A stretch of 64,000 nt of DNA from assembly GCF_900099965.1 (NCBI RefSeq), contig NZ_FNDJ01000014.1, forward strand, positions 186,001 to 250,000, read 5' to 3'. The DNA is from Nonomuraea jiangxiensis. GTDB lineage: Bacteria; Actinomycetota; Actinomycetes; Streptosporangiales; Streptosporangiaceae. A program made the translations under genes and the position numbers. Below are positions 16,310 to 23,805 of this stretch, in pieces. Every line of letters begins with the position of its first letter. The stretch's first letter is position 1. The notes under the pieces are model-generated. The model saw nothing but the letters and a program-made list of their open reading frames with translations. It was not told where the DNA came from and made no database searches.

Positions 16310-17036
16310 CCTGCGCATAGCGGCCGTAGGTGACATTCATCTGGGCGAGGATGTCCGAGGGCAGTACAGGCAGCGGCTGGCCGGCATCGAGGACCGGGCG
16401 GACGTGTTCATGCTGGCGGGAGACCTGACCCGGCACGGCACGCTGGAGGAGGGCCGGCTGGTCGCCGACGAGCTGCGCGGCCTGCCGATCCCGGTGGTCG
16501 CCGTGCTCGGCAACCACGACTACCACTCCGACCTGCAGTACGAGATCGCCGCGGAGTTGCGGGACGCCGGGGTGGTCGTGCTGGACGACGAGGGCGTCGT
16601 GATCCAGTGCGGTGACCGGAAGCTGGGCGTGGTCGGCGGGAAGGGCTTCGGCGGCGGGTTCGCCGGGAAGTGCGCGAGCGAGTTCGGCGAGCGCGAGATC
16701 AAGAACTTCGTGTCCCACACCCGCTACATCGCCGAGGCGTGGAAGGTCGCACTCAAGGAGATCGTGGCCGACGAGCGTGTGGTGCTGTCGCACTATTCCC
16801 CGATCAAGGAGACGCTGGAGGGCGAGCCGCACGAGATCTACCCGTTCCTCGGCAGCTACCTGCTGGCCGAGGCGGTCGACACGGCGGGCGCCGACCTGAT
16901 CCTGCACGGGCACGCGCACAAGGGCAGCGAGAAGGGCATGACACCCGGCGGCATCAGGGTGCGCAACGTGGCGATGCCGGTGCTGGGCAAGGCCTACGCC
17001 GTCTACTGCCTAACCTGCGACCCCGGCTGTGCCTGA
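16293..17036 (+). CDS. Calcineurin-like metallophosphoesterase
   Basis: 247 residues, cytosolic. All five metal-site blocks of the family are visible: GDIHLGE, GDLTRHG, GNHDYH, SHYSPI and HGHAHKG. It is a short, single-domain phosphoesterase whose substrate (phosphomonoester, cyclic nucleotide or phosphoprotein) cannot be read from sequence. It overlaps the BON gene and is convergent with the SpoIIE phosphatase gene 38 nt away. Confidence 0.9.
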   Translation: MSTLTDLRIAAVGDIHLGEDVRGQYRQRLAGIEDRADVFMLAGDLTRHGTLEEGRLVADELRGLPIPVVAVLGNHDYHSDLQYEIAAELRDAGVVVLDDEGVVIQCGDRKLGVVGGKGFGGGFAGKCASEFGEREIKNFVSHTRYIAEAWKVALKEIVADERVVLSHYSPIKETLEGEPHEIYPFLGSYLLAEAVDTAGADLILHGHAHKGSEKGMTPGGIRVRNVAMPVLGKAYAVYCLTCDPGCA

Positions 17037-17074
17037 CCCTGAGCGAGCGGCCGCGACCCTGAGCGCCCTGTGCC

Positions 17075-18856
17075 TCAGAGCACCCGTGCGGCCATGACGC
17101 ACACGTCGTCCTCGGCGCCCTCGCTGCCCAGCCGCTTGAGCACGCAGTCGATCATCGCCTCGGGATCCTCCCCGACGCAGTGGTGGGCGGCCTGGACCAG
17201 CGCGTGCAGGCCGGTGTCCACGTCCTGCCCGCGCCGTTCGATCACCCCGTCGGTGTAGAGCAGCAGGGTGTCGCCGGTTTCGAGCGGCGTGTGGGTGGTG
17301 GCGTACTCGGTGGCGTCGAACGCTCCGAGCATCATTCCGGGTGTCCCGTTGACCAGCTCGGCCTTGCCGTTCCTGACCAGGATGGGGGCCGGATGGCCGG
17401 CGTTCGTCCAGCGGAAGGAGCGGTCCTCCGGGTCGAAGTGGCCGATGATCGCGGTGCCCGTCACGGTGATGGCCTCGTTGGAGTGCACGATGAGGTCGTT
17501 CAGCCAGGTGGTGAGCCGGCCGGAGTCCGCCCCGGTGTAGGCCAGGCCGGTCAGGCCGGAGCGCGTCTGGAGCATGATGCTGGCCGCGGTCAGCCCGTGC
17601 CCCATCGCGTCGCCGATCGCGAGCAGCACCCGGCCGTCGGGGATGGGCCCGGCCTTGAACCAGTCGCCGCCGAGCCGGCCCAGCTCCTCGGCGGGCAGGT
17701 ACCGTACGCCGACGATCAGCCCTGGCAGTTGGAGGAGGCCGCGGCGGATCGGCAGGATCGTGTTCTGGAGCTGGAGGGTGACCTGGCGTTCCTCCTCGGC
17801 CCGCTCCCGCTGCCGGTGGGCCTGCTCGTGCGCCACGGCGAGGGCCCGTTCCCGGCGCCGGTGCCTGGTCACGTCCTGGACCAGGGAGCGCACCTTGACC
17901 GGCAGGCCGTCGGCGTCGAGGATCGGCTCGCTGAACATGCTGAGATGCCGGATCCCGTGCCGGTGCTGGATCCGCAGCTCGGTCTCCACCGCCTCCCGAT
18001 ACTCCAGCAGCGAGCGCAGCTCGTCCTCGACGACCGGCAGGTCCTCCGGCACCACCGTGGCGGGCAGTTCCTCCAGGGGCAGCGGTCCCTCGGCGCGGTC
18101 GCGGCCGAACATCTCATACATCTGGGCAGTCCACAGGGCGCGCCGCGTGGCCAGGTTCCACTCGCCCCAGCCCAGCTCGGCCAGGCGCTGGGCGCGTTCC
18201 CAGCCGGAGACGAGCAACTCCTCGTCGTCGAGCGCCCGCCAGCTCACCAGCAGCCCGTCGTCCACCCGGGCCGCGCGCACGCTCAGTGTGGCCGGCCAGA
18301 GCAGGTAGTCGTGCACCTCCACGAACTCCAGCGGTTCCCGGTGCACGGATTCGCCCGTCTCGTACACGGTGAGGTAATCGTCGAGCAGCCCCGAGCTGGC
18401 CACGCCCGGGCTGGCGACCAGGAGCCGGCGCCCGGTCAGCTCGTCCGCCGTGCGGCCGGACACGGTCCTGGCATGCCGATTGGCCGCCGCGATGAGGAAG
18501 TCCACGACGCGGCCGGCGGGGTCCCTGATGGGGGTGAGGTAGAAGGCCGAGGCGTGCACGGCCTCCAGCATGCTGTGCACCCACTCGGGCACGTCGGGCG
18601 CCTTCGCCGGCTCCTCCGACGGGCGTTCGACGCCCTTGGCCACCGAGATCAGGTCGAGCCCGCTGTGCTGGGCCCGCCTGGTGAGCTGCTCGGCGGCCTC
18701 GGCGGGCCGGATGTTCAGCTCGGCGGCCAGGCGGGCGGTGGCCTCGTCCAGGATGGCCTCGCTCCGCATGCGATGCCGGAGGCGCGCGAGCTGATCACGG
18801 ACTCTCGCCGAGGCAGCGCCGGTCTCGTAGCGGCTGAGCGGCGGATATTTGCTCAC
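17075..18856 (-). CDS. ANTAR-PAS-SpoIIE (PP2C) phosphatase
   Basis: 593 residues from GTG 18856, which is preceded by GAGGAGCGT. An ANTAR-type helical domain, normally RNA-binding, lies at about 15-75 (RVRDQLARLRHRMRSEAI). A PAS domain follows (VHASAFYLTPIRDPAGRVVDF), then a second PAS/PAC unit ending SLVQDVTRHRRRERAL, a coiled coil, and the PP2C-SpoIIE phosphatase (GGDWFKAGPIPDGRVLLAIGDAMGHG, DTLLLYTDGVIERRG, EDDVCVMAARVL). The usual GGDWYD appears as GGDWFK, so one metal ligand position is altered. No anti-sigma factor gene is adjacent. Likely links a signal to anti-anti-sigma dephosphorylation. Confidence 0.9.
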   Translation of the reverse strand: MSKYPPLSRYETGAASARVRDQLARLRHRMRSEAILDEATARLAAELNIRPAEAAEQLTRRAQHSGLDLISVAKGVERPSEEPAKAPDVPEWVHSMLEAVHASAFYLTPIRDPAGRVVDFLIAAANRHARTVSGRTADELTGRRLLVASPGVASSGLLDDYLTVYETGESVHREPLEFVEVHDYLLWPATLSVRAARVDDGLLVSWRALDDEELLVSGWERAQRLAELGWGEWNLATRRALWTAQMYEMFGRDRAEGPLPLEELPATVVPEDLPVVEDELRSLLEYREAVETELRIQHRHGIRHLSMFSEPILDADGLPVKVRSLVQDVTRHRRRERALAVAHEQAHRQRERAEEERQVTLQLQNTILPIRRGLLQLPGLIVGVRYLPAEELGRLGGDWFKAGPIPDGRVLLAIGDAMGHGLTAASIMLQTRSGLTGLAYTGADSGRLTTWLNDLIVHSNEAITVTGTAIIGHFDPEDRSFRWTNAGHPAPILVRNGKAELVNGTPGMMLGAFDATEYATTHTPLETGDTLLLYTDGVIERRGQDVDTGLHALVQAAHHCVGEDPEAMIDCVLKRLGSEGAEDDVCVMAARVL

Positions 18857-18921
18857 ACGCTCCTCATGCCCGTGAAAACGGGAATGAGGAGCTCAATTTA
18901 CGATATTTCAGCAAAACTAGG

Positions 18922-18958
18922 GGCCGCTGGGTCGTTCTCGAGGTTCGACCCAGCGGCC
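18922..18958 (-). terminator. Hairpin terminator after the GPGG peptide gene
   Basis: GGCCGCTGGGTCG and CGACCCAGCGGCC form a perfect 13-bp stem with an 11-nt loop. It lies 31 nt past the stop of the small minus-strand gene at 18989 and upstream of the phosphatase start. Confidence 0.65.
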
Positions 18959-18988
18959 GGTGGGCGGGAACCGGACGGGTTCACGCCC

Positions 18989-19138
18989 TTAGACATTGAA
19001 GATGCTTACCCCGCCGGGCCCGACCAGGAATCCGAGGACGATGAGCACGATCCCCCAGAGCAGGTCGCGCCGAGCCAAGATCACATAGATCCCGGCGATG
19101 ACGAGGATTACCGCGATGATCCAGAGCAATGTAGCCAT
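18989..19138 (-). CDS. GPGG-tail small membrane protein
   Basis: 49 residues: MATLLWIIAVILVIAGIY, then ARRDLLWGIVLIVLGFLV, then GPGGVSIFNV. Two short membrane helices with the conserved GPGG ending mark a widespread uncharacterised actinobacterial family. Only a weak Shine-Dalgarno is seen. Its hairpin terminator follows. Function unknown. Confidence 0.75.
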   Translation of the reverse strand: MATLLWIIAVILVIAGIYVILARRDLLWGIVLIVLGFLVGPGGVSIFNV

Positions 19139-19210
19139 GAAACTGCGTCTGCCCTGGGCATCGCTTCCTTAACATGTTTTTCCCGGAAATAATGAGGAGC
19201 GATGGGCGGG

Positions 19211-19240
19211 GAACACCGGAGGTGGTGTTCGGGTTTATTT
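19211..19240 (+). terminator. Possible terminator hairpin with T-rich tail
   Basis: GAACACC and GGTGTTC form a 7-bp stem with a GGAGGT loop, followed by GGGTTTATTT. No plus-strand gene ends just upstream, so its role is unclear; the 19139-19372 gap shows nothing else definite. Confidence 0.25.
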
Positions 19241-19372
19241 CCCTTGTCCGACGAGCACGGCCGTTCGGCCATCCGAGCTCGAAGCGGTCATAGCTGCGAG
19301 CCCTACCCAACTCGCGCCATGGTTACTCGCCGGACGACGTCTAGCGCACGTTCGTAGGGGTAGCCCGATCAC

Positions 19373-19969
19373 ATGAGCAGCCACGGGCACGCCGTCACCG
19401 ACGCCATCCTCGACACGCTCAAGCGTGCCAGCTCCGGGCTGAAGGATGCCGGGGTGAAGTTCGCGCTGGCCGGCGGGTGCGCGGCGTACGCGCGCGGGGC
19501 GGCGCCCTCGCTGCACGACGTGGACTTCGTGCTCACCGAGCACGACGTGCCGGCCGCTTTGGAGGCGCTGCGCGGGATCGGCTTCCAGACGGCCAAGCCG
19601 CCGGAGGACTGGCTGGTCAAGGCGTACGACGAGGGGCGGCTGGTGGACCTGATCTTCCGGGTGTCCGACCTGCCGATCACCGACGAACTGCTCGACAGGG
19701 CCGAGCCGCTGAAGGCGTCGGCGGTGATCGTGCCCGTGCTGGAGGCCACCGACCTGGTCATCACGTGGTTGCTGCCGCTGTCGGAGCACGCCTGCGACTA
19801 CGGCGCGCTGCTGGCCCAGGTGCGCGCGATGCGCGAGCAGGTGGACTGGCCCCGGGTGGCCGCGGTGGTCGCGCCCTCCCCGTACGCCAGGACGTTCATC
19901 ACCCTGCTGGAGCGGCTGGACGTGCTGGAGGGGCCGATCGAGCCGCTGGGCGACCCGAAGTGGCCGTAG
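19373..19969 (+). CDS. Nucleotidyltransferase-fold protein
   Basis: 198 residues. FALAGGCAAYARGAAPSLHDVDFVL is the minimal nucleotidyltransferase signature (GG followed by DxD), with a later acidic strand in GRLVDLIFRVSD. This resembles the AbiEii/DUF6036-type group, which includes both toxins and RNA-modifying enzymes. No antitoxin-like gene is adjacent. The stop is followed by a strong bidirectional terminator. Confidence 0.75.
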   Translation: MSSHGHAVTDAILDTLKRASSGLKDAGVKFALAGGCAAYARGAAPSLHDVDFVLTEHDVPAALEALRGIGFQTAKPPEDWLVKAYDEGRLVDLIFRVSDLPITDELLDRAEPLKASAVIVPVLEATDLVITWLLPLSEHACDYGALLAQVRAMREQVDWPRVAAVVAPSPYARTFITLLERLDVLEGPIEPLGDPKWP

Positions 19970-19988
19970 GCCCGCGGCCCCTGACATG

Positions 19989-20024
19989 GTGAAGGGCCGC
20001 GCCCCGGCAGGCGCGGCCCTTCAC
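19989..20024. terminator. Bidirectional hairpin terminator
   Basis: GTGAAGGGCCGCGCC and GGCGCGGCCCTTCAC form a perfect 15-bp stem with a CCGGCA loop between convergent genes. Confidence 0.8.
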
Positions 20025-20037
20025 GGATGGCACGGAG

Positions 20038-20382
20038 TTACCCGGGGAGTCGGCCGTAGTAGTCCCCCAGCCTCGTCCGGTACTCGGGCTCCTTGAACGT
20101 GCCCGCGTCGAACTCGGGCGCTTCCTTGATCTCGGCCTTGGTGCGCGCGACGAACACGTTGCGCTCCTGAGGATCGATGCTCGTGATGACCTGTGCCGGG
20201 AGCATGACCTTCTTGCCGAAGATCCAGGGACCGGTGTCGACGATGAGATAACTCTCGCCGACGTCGTAGGTCGCCTCGTCGACGGACCCGATCTTCCCAT
20301 CGGTCGCCTGGACGTCATAGCCCACGAGGTCCAAGCTCGAACCGCGGTCATAGACGTCAGGACGATAGTTCCAGAGCTCCAT
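20038..20382 (-). CDS. PRC-barrel domain protein
   Basis: 114 residues from MELWNYRPDVYDR. The PRC-barrel core is LVGYDVQATDGKIGSVDEATYD...YLIVDTGPWIFGKKVMLPAQVI, a small beta-barrel known from photoreaction-centre H subunits and RimM. The C-terminal part ends RTRLGDYYGRLPG. Stand-alone PRC-barrel proteins are common in actinobacteria and often stress-associated. ATG 20382 is preferred to an upstream GTG at 20439 because AGGAAGAG lies about 10 nt before it. Confidence 0.85.
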   Translation of the reverse strand: MELWNYRPDVYDRGSSLDLVGYDVQATDGKIGSVDEATYDVGESYLIVDTGPWIFGKKVMLPAQVITSIDPQERNVFVARTKAEIKEAPEFDAGTFKEPEYRTRLGDYYGRLPG

Positions 20383-20542
20383 GGGGTGCTCTTCCTCTCT
20401 TCTTGTCGTCTTGGTCGGGCCAACTTCCGCTACCCGCACCCAACGCGGTAAACGCCTTGCAAAGCGGTTGCAGGCAGGCGACCATCAATCACCCATCAAG
20501 GGGCCAAGCGCACCCTCTCCATGAACGGGAGGGGGCGGAACC

Positions 20543-21643
20543 ATGCCATCCAGGTCAGACCGCCTGTACGAGCTCGACGGGCTCCGGTTGCTCGCGGCGC
20601 TCTGCGTCGTGCTCTTCCACTACACGTTCTCCGGCTGGGCCGGCGGCTCCAGCCCGGTCGTCTTCGGCGCGGAGAGCGCCTGGTCGAAGTACGGCTACCT
20701 GGGCGTGGACCTGTTCTTCCTGATCAGCGGGTTCGTGGTGCTGATGAGCGCGTGGGGCAGGAGCCCGCGGGAGTTCCTCGTGTCGCGGGCCGTGCGGCTC
20801 TACCCCGCGTACTGGGTGGGCATCGCCGTCACCACCGTGGTCACCGTGACGCTGGGGCAGGGGCTGTTCCGGGTGACGCCGCCGCAGGTGCTGGCGAACC
20901 TGACGATGTTCCAGGCGGTGCCCGACATCGCGAACGTGGACGTCGTCTACTGGACGCTCTGGGCCGAGATGCGGTTCTACCTGCTGATCCTGCTGTTCAC
21001 CTGGATCGGGATGACCCGGGGCAGGATCATGGCGGGGTTGTGGACGTGGCTGGGGCTGACGTTCGCGGTGGAGGCGGGGCTGCTGCCGGGCGCCGCGGAC
21101 CTGGTCGTGCAGTCGGAGTTCGCGCACTACTTCATCGCCGGGATGGCGCTGTTCATGCTCTACAAGTTCGGGCTGAACCTGCAGATCGCCCTGCTGGTGC
21201 CGATCTGCCTGGGCAACGCCGTCGTCCGGGCCGCCGGGTACGCCGACGCCGTCGGGGAGCGGTACGGGGTGGCGTACTCGCCTGCCGTCGTCACCGCCGT
21301 GGTCGTGCTCGCCTTCCTGGTCATGACGCTCGTCGCGCTCCGCGTCACCCGCCGGCTCGCCAGGCCGTGGCTGGTGACGGCGGGGGCGCTGACGTACCCG
21401 CTGTATCTCCTGCACGCCCATGTGGGGTTCGTGGTGTTCAGCCGGTTGGGGGCTGTCGTGCCCAGGTATGTACTGCTGGCTGCGGTGGTCCTGGTCATGC
21501 TGGGGGCCGCGTACCTGGTGCACCGGTTCGTGGAGCGGCCGCTGGCGCCCCGGCTCAAGCGGCTGCTGTCCGGCCGCCCGGCCGCCCCGGCGCTCGGCGC
21601 GCTCGTCACGGGGCGTCGGGACGGGCTGAGCCGATTCTCCTGA
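20543..21643 (+). CDS. Acyltransferase 3 family membrane protein
   Basis: 366 residues with about ten membrane helices. LYELDGLRLLAALCVVLFHYTF contains the catalytic His, and YLGVDLFFLISGFV with FLVSRAVRLYPAYWV completes the OafA-type signature. It transfers acyl groups (often acetyl) to carbohydrates or lipids on the outside. GGGAGGGGG precedes ATG. The target is not evident, since no glycan genes are adjacent. Confidence 0.9.
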   Translation: MPSRSDRLYELDGLRLLAALCVVLFHYTFSGWAGGSSPVVFGAESAWSKYGYLGVDLFFLISGFVVLMSAWGRSPREFLVSRAVRLYPAYWVGIAVTTVVTVTLGQGLFRVTPPQVLANLTMFQAVPDIANVDVVYWTLWAEMRFYLLILLFTWIGMTRGRIMAGLWTWLGLTFAVEAGLLPGAADLVVQSEFAHYFIAGMALFMLYKFGLNLQIALLVPICLGNAVVRAAGYADAVGERYGVAYSPAVVTAVVVLAFLVMTLVALRVTRRLARPWLVTAGALTYPLYLLHAHVGFVVFSRLGAVVPRYVLLAAVVLVMLGAAYLVHRFVERPLAPRLKRLLSGRPAAPALGALVTGRRDGLSRFS

Positions 21644-21730
21644 CCGCCTGCCCGGCAGGTCTGAGCTCCGGATACCATCCCTCTCACAGGCCCCGTCACA
21701 GGTTTTCGGCGGGACCGCGAAGGGAGGCGG

Positions 21731-22546
21731 GTGACTGCCGACGGCGAGCACGAGTGGGCTCCTCCGGGCGTCGATCCGGCGCGGCCGAGCGTGGCCCGCG
21801 TGCACGACGCCCTGCTCGGCGGCGTGGAGAACTTCGCCGCCGACCGATCGGTGGCCCACCGGCTGAAGGACGCGGTGCCCGCGGTGGTGGACCTCCTGTG
21901 GTGCAACCGCGCCTTCATCGGCCGGGTCGTCGACTTCCTGGTCCGCGAGGCCGGCATCAGGCAGTTCGTCGACCTGGGCGCCGGGCTGCCGACCATCGAG
22001 AACACCCACGAGGTCGCCCAGTTCGCCGATCCCGGCTGCAGGGTGGTCTACGTCGACCTCGATCCCGTGGTGGAGCCGCACGCTCGCGCCCTGCTGGGCG
22101 GCAACCCGTACGCCGAGGCCATCACCGCCGACGCCTGTGACGTGGGCGCCGTGCTCGGCCACCCGGCGCTGACCCGGCTGATCGACCTGTCGCGGCCCAC
22201 CGCGATCCTGGCCGTCGGGCTGCTGCACCTGCTGCCCGACCGCGCGGACCCGTACGGGCTGGTCAGGCGGTACATGGCGGCGCTGCCCCCGGGCAGCTAC
22301 CTGGCCGCCTCCAACATGTCCACCTCGGCCAACCCCAAGGCGCAGGCACTGGAGGCGATGCTGCAGGCCACCATGGGCACCGGCTACTTCCGCGACCGGG
22401 CGGCCGTCACGCGCTTCTTCGACGGCCTGGAGCTGGTCGAGCCGGGGGTGGTGCACTTCCCCGAATGGCATCCGGACGAGCGCGTCCCGGGCCCGCTCGC
22501 GCCCTGGGAGGAGCTCCTGCTGGGCGGCGTCGGGCGCAAACCCTAG
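21731..22546 (+). CDS. DUF574-type S-adenosyl methyltransferase
   Basis: 271 residues from GTG with GGGAGG close upstream. VDPARPSVARVHDALLGGVENFAADR is the hallmark opening of this large actinobacterial family (Methyltransf_19). FVDLGAGLPTIENTHEVAQ is the SAM-binding loop, followed by VVYVDLDPVVEPHARALL. Substrates are unknown; many paralogues occur per genome. It is the last gene before the attenuator-like region. Confidence 0.88.
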   Translation: MTADGEHEWAPPGVDPARPSVARVHDALLGGVENFAADRSVAHRLKDAVPAVVDLLWCNRAFIGRVVDFLVREAGIRQFVDLGAGLPTIENTHEVAQFADPGCRVVYVDLDPVVEPHARALLGGNPYAEAITADACDVGAVLGHPALTRLIDLSRPTAILAVGLLHLLPDRADPYGLVRRYMAALPPGSYLAASNMSTSANPKAQALEAMLQATMGTGYFRDRAAVTRFFDGLELVEPGVVHFPEWHPDERVPGPLAPWEELLLGGVGRKP

Positions 22547-22625
22547 AGCGGCGTCCGCGGTCCAGGTGCTTCGGACCGGCCGCCCGGCGCGGCGATATCT
22601 GGATGAAGCGGGAGAGGCGCGGCAT

Positions 22626-22631
22626 TAGGGT
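22626..22631 (+). promoter_or_regulatory. -10 box of a leaderless leader transcript
   Basis: TAGGGT is followed by 7 nt and then ATG 22639, placing the predicted transcript start at or beside the A of ATG. Confidence 0.45.
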
Positions 22632-22638
22632 GTGGGCC

Positions 22639-22680
22639 ATGCCGCGCATGCTGATCTGCTCCCCGCCGCCCGCCCACTAG
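22639..22680 (+). CDS. 13-residue candidate leader peptide (MPRMLICSPPPAH)
   Basis: A 13-codon ORF beginning at a predicted leaderless start. Its stop codon supplies the first base of the 3' arm of a terminator-like hairpin. Such a stop-in-hairpin layout, and the PxAH ending, recall the actinobacterial trp leader peptides. Candidate control codons are Ile-Cys or the run of three prolines. It lies 101 nt before an EamA transporter. Translation is inferred from layout only. Confidence 0.45.
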   Translation: MPRMLICSPPPAH

Positions 22681-22692
22681 CGGGCGGCATTT
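22665..22692 (+). promoter_or_regulatory. Candidate transcription attenuator hairpin
   Basis: GCCGCCCGC (22665-22673) and GCGGGCGGC (22680-22688) form a perfect 9-bp stem with a CCACTA loop, followed by ATTT. The leader ORF covers the 5' arm and loop, so a ribosome reaching its end would unfold the hairpin. No alternative antiterminator is proven. Confidence 0.45.
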
Positions 22693-22781
22693 CCTGAAAT
22701 TTCCGGGTCTGAGCGATCCGGGGGTGGCTGCTGCCCGCACACCGGGCCCTTTTCCACCACTCCCTCCGGAGAACTCCTGTC

Positions 22782-23645
22782 ATGACCCATGTCTCCGCCC
22801 GGCGGGGCGCCTTCTACGTGTCCGTGGCCGCGACCGCCTGGGGCACCGGCGGCGCCGCCGGTTCGCTGCTCTTCGAGACGGCCGGGCTCGGCCCCGTCGG
22901 CGTGTCCCTGTGGCGCTACCTCATCGGCGCCGCCCTCCTCCTGGCCCTCACCCGTCCCCTGCACTCCGGGCTCAGCTGGCGGGTGCTGCCGGTCGGGGCC
23001 GGGATGGCGCTGTACCAGACCGCGTACTTCGCCGCGATCGCCCACTCGGGCGTGGCCGTCGCGACCGTGGTGACGATGGGCGCCACGCCCGTCTTCACCG
23101 CCCTGGGCAGCCGCTTCCTGCTCCGCGAGCGCCTCGGCGGGATCGCCAGTGCCGCCCTGGCCGCCGCCCTGGCCGGGCTAGTGCTGCTCACGGCCGAGAC
23201 CGTGCTCCAGACCGACACCTCCACCCTTGCCGGGATCGGCTTCGCCCTGGCCTCGGCCGCCGGGTACGCCGGAGTCACGCTCTTCTCCCGGCACCACCGG
23301 GACGACCCGCGGGGCACGGCGGTCGGCGGGTTCGTCGTCGGCGCGGCGTGCCTGGCCCCGTTCGCGCTGGCCGACGGGGTGGTGCCGGAGGTCAGCCTGG
23401 CCTCCGTGGGGTTGCTGCTCTATCTGGGGGCGGTGCCGACCGCGCTGGCGTACGGGCTGTTCTTCCGGGCGCTGACCGCGTTGCGGGCCACCACGGTCTC
23501 GATCATCTCCCTCGGCGAGGCGGTGGGCGCGGCGGTGCTCGGCGTCGTGCTGTTCGGCGAGCGGCTCACACCTCTTGCCTGGTCGGGGTGCGCATTGTTG
23601 CTTCTGGCCGTCACGGTTCTGGCCGTACGCGCCCAAGAGGGCTGA
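22782..23645 (+). CDS. EamA/DMT-family exporter
   Basis: 287 residues, about ten membrane helices in two repeats. GLGPVGVSLWRYLIGAALLL and the second repeat ending GAVPTALAYGLFFRALTAL...ISLGEAVGAAVLGVVLFGERLTP are typical EamA signatures. Such proteins export amino acids or other metabolites. CCGGAGAA precedes ATG. The upstream leader ORF and hairpin suggest control by translation of a short peptide, which would hint at an amino-acid substrate. Confidence 0.88.
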   Translation: MTHVSARRGAFYVSVAATAWGTGGAAGSLLFETAGLGPVGVSLWRYLIGAALLLALTRPLHSGLSWRVLPVGAGMALYQTAYFAAIAHSGVAVATVVTMGATPVFTALGSRFLLRERLGGIASAALAAALAGLVLLTAETVLQTDTSTLAGIGFALASAAGYAGVTLFSRHHRDDPRGTAVGGFVVGAACLAPFALADGVVPEVSLASVGLLLYLGAVPTALAYGLFFRALTALRATTVSIISLGEAVGAAVLGVVLFGERLTPLAWSGCALLLLAVTVLAVRAQEG

Positions 23646-23805
23646 CTCCGGCGGGAGCGGTGTGACGGCTCGGGCCGTCAAATGAGTTAAGGTCCGGTAC
23701 GGCGACGCTTGCCGTGTCGTCGCTCAGCCTCCTTGAAGTCCCACAATCCGGCTCGAGGGGAGGCGCGGAGGGAACGGTGTCGGCGAAGCGCGCGTTGGAG
23801 GAACT

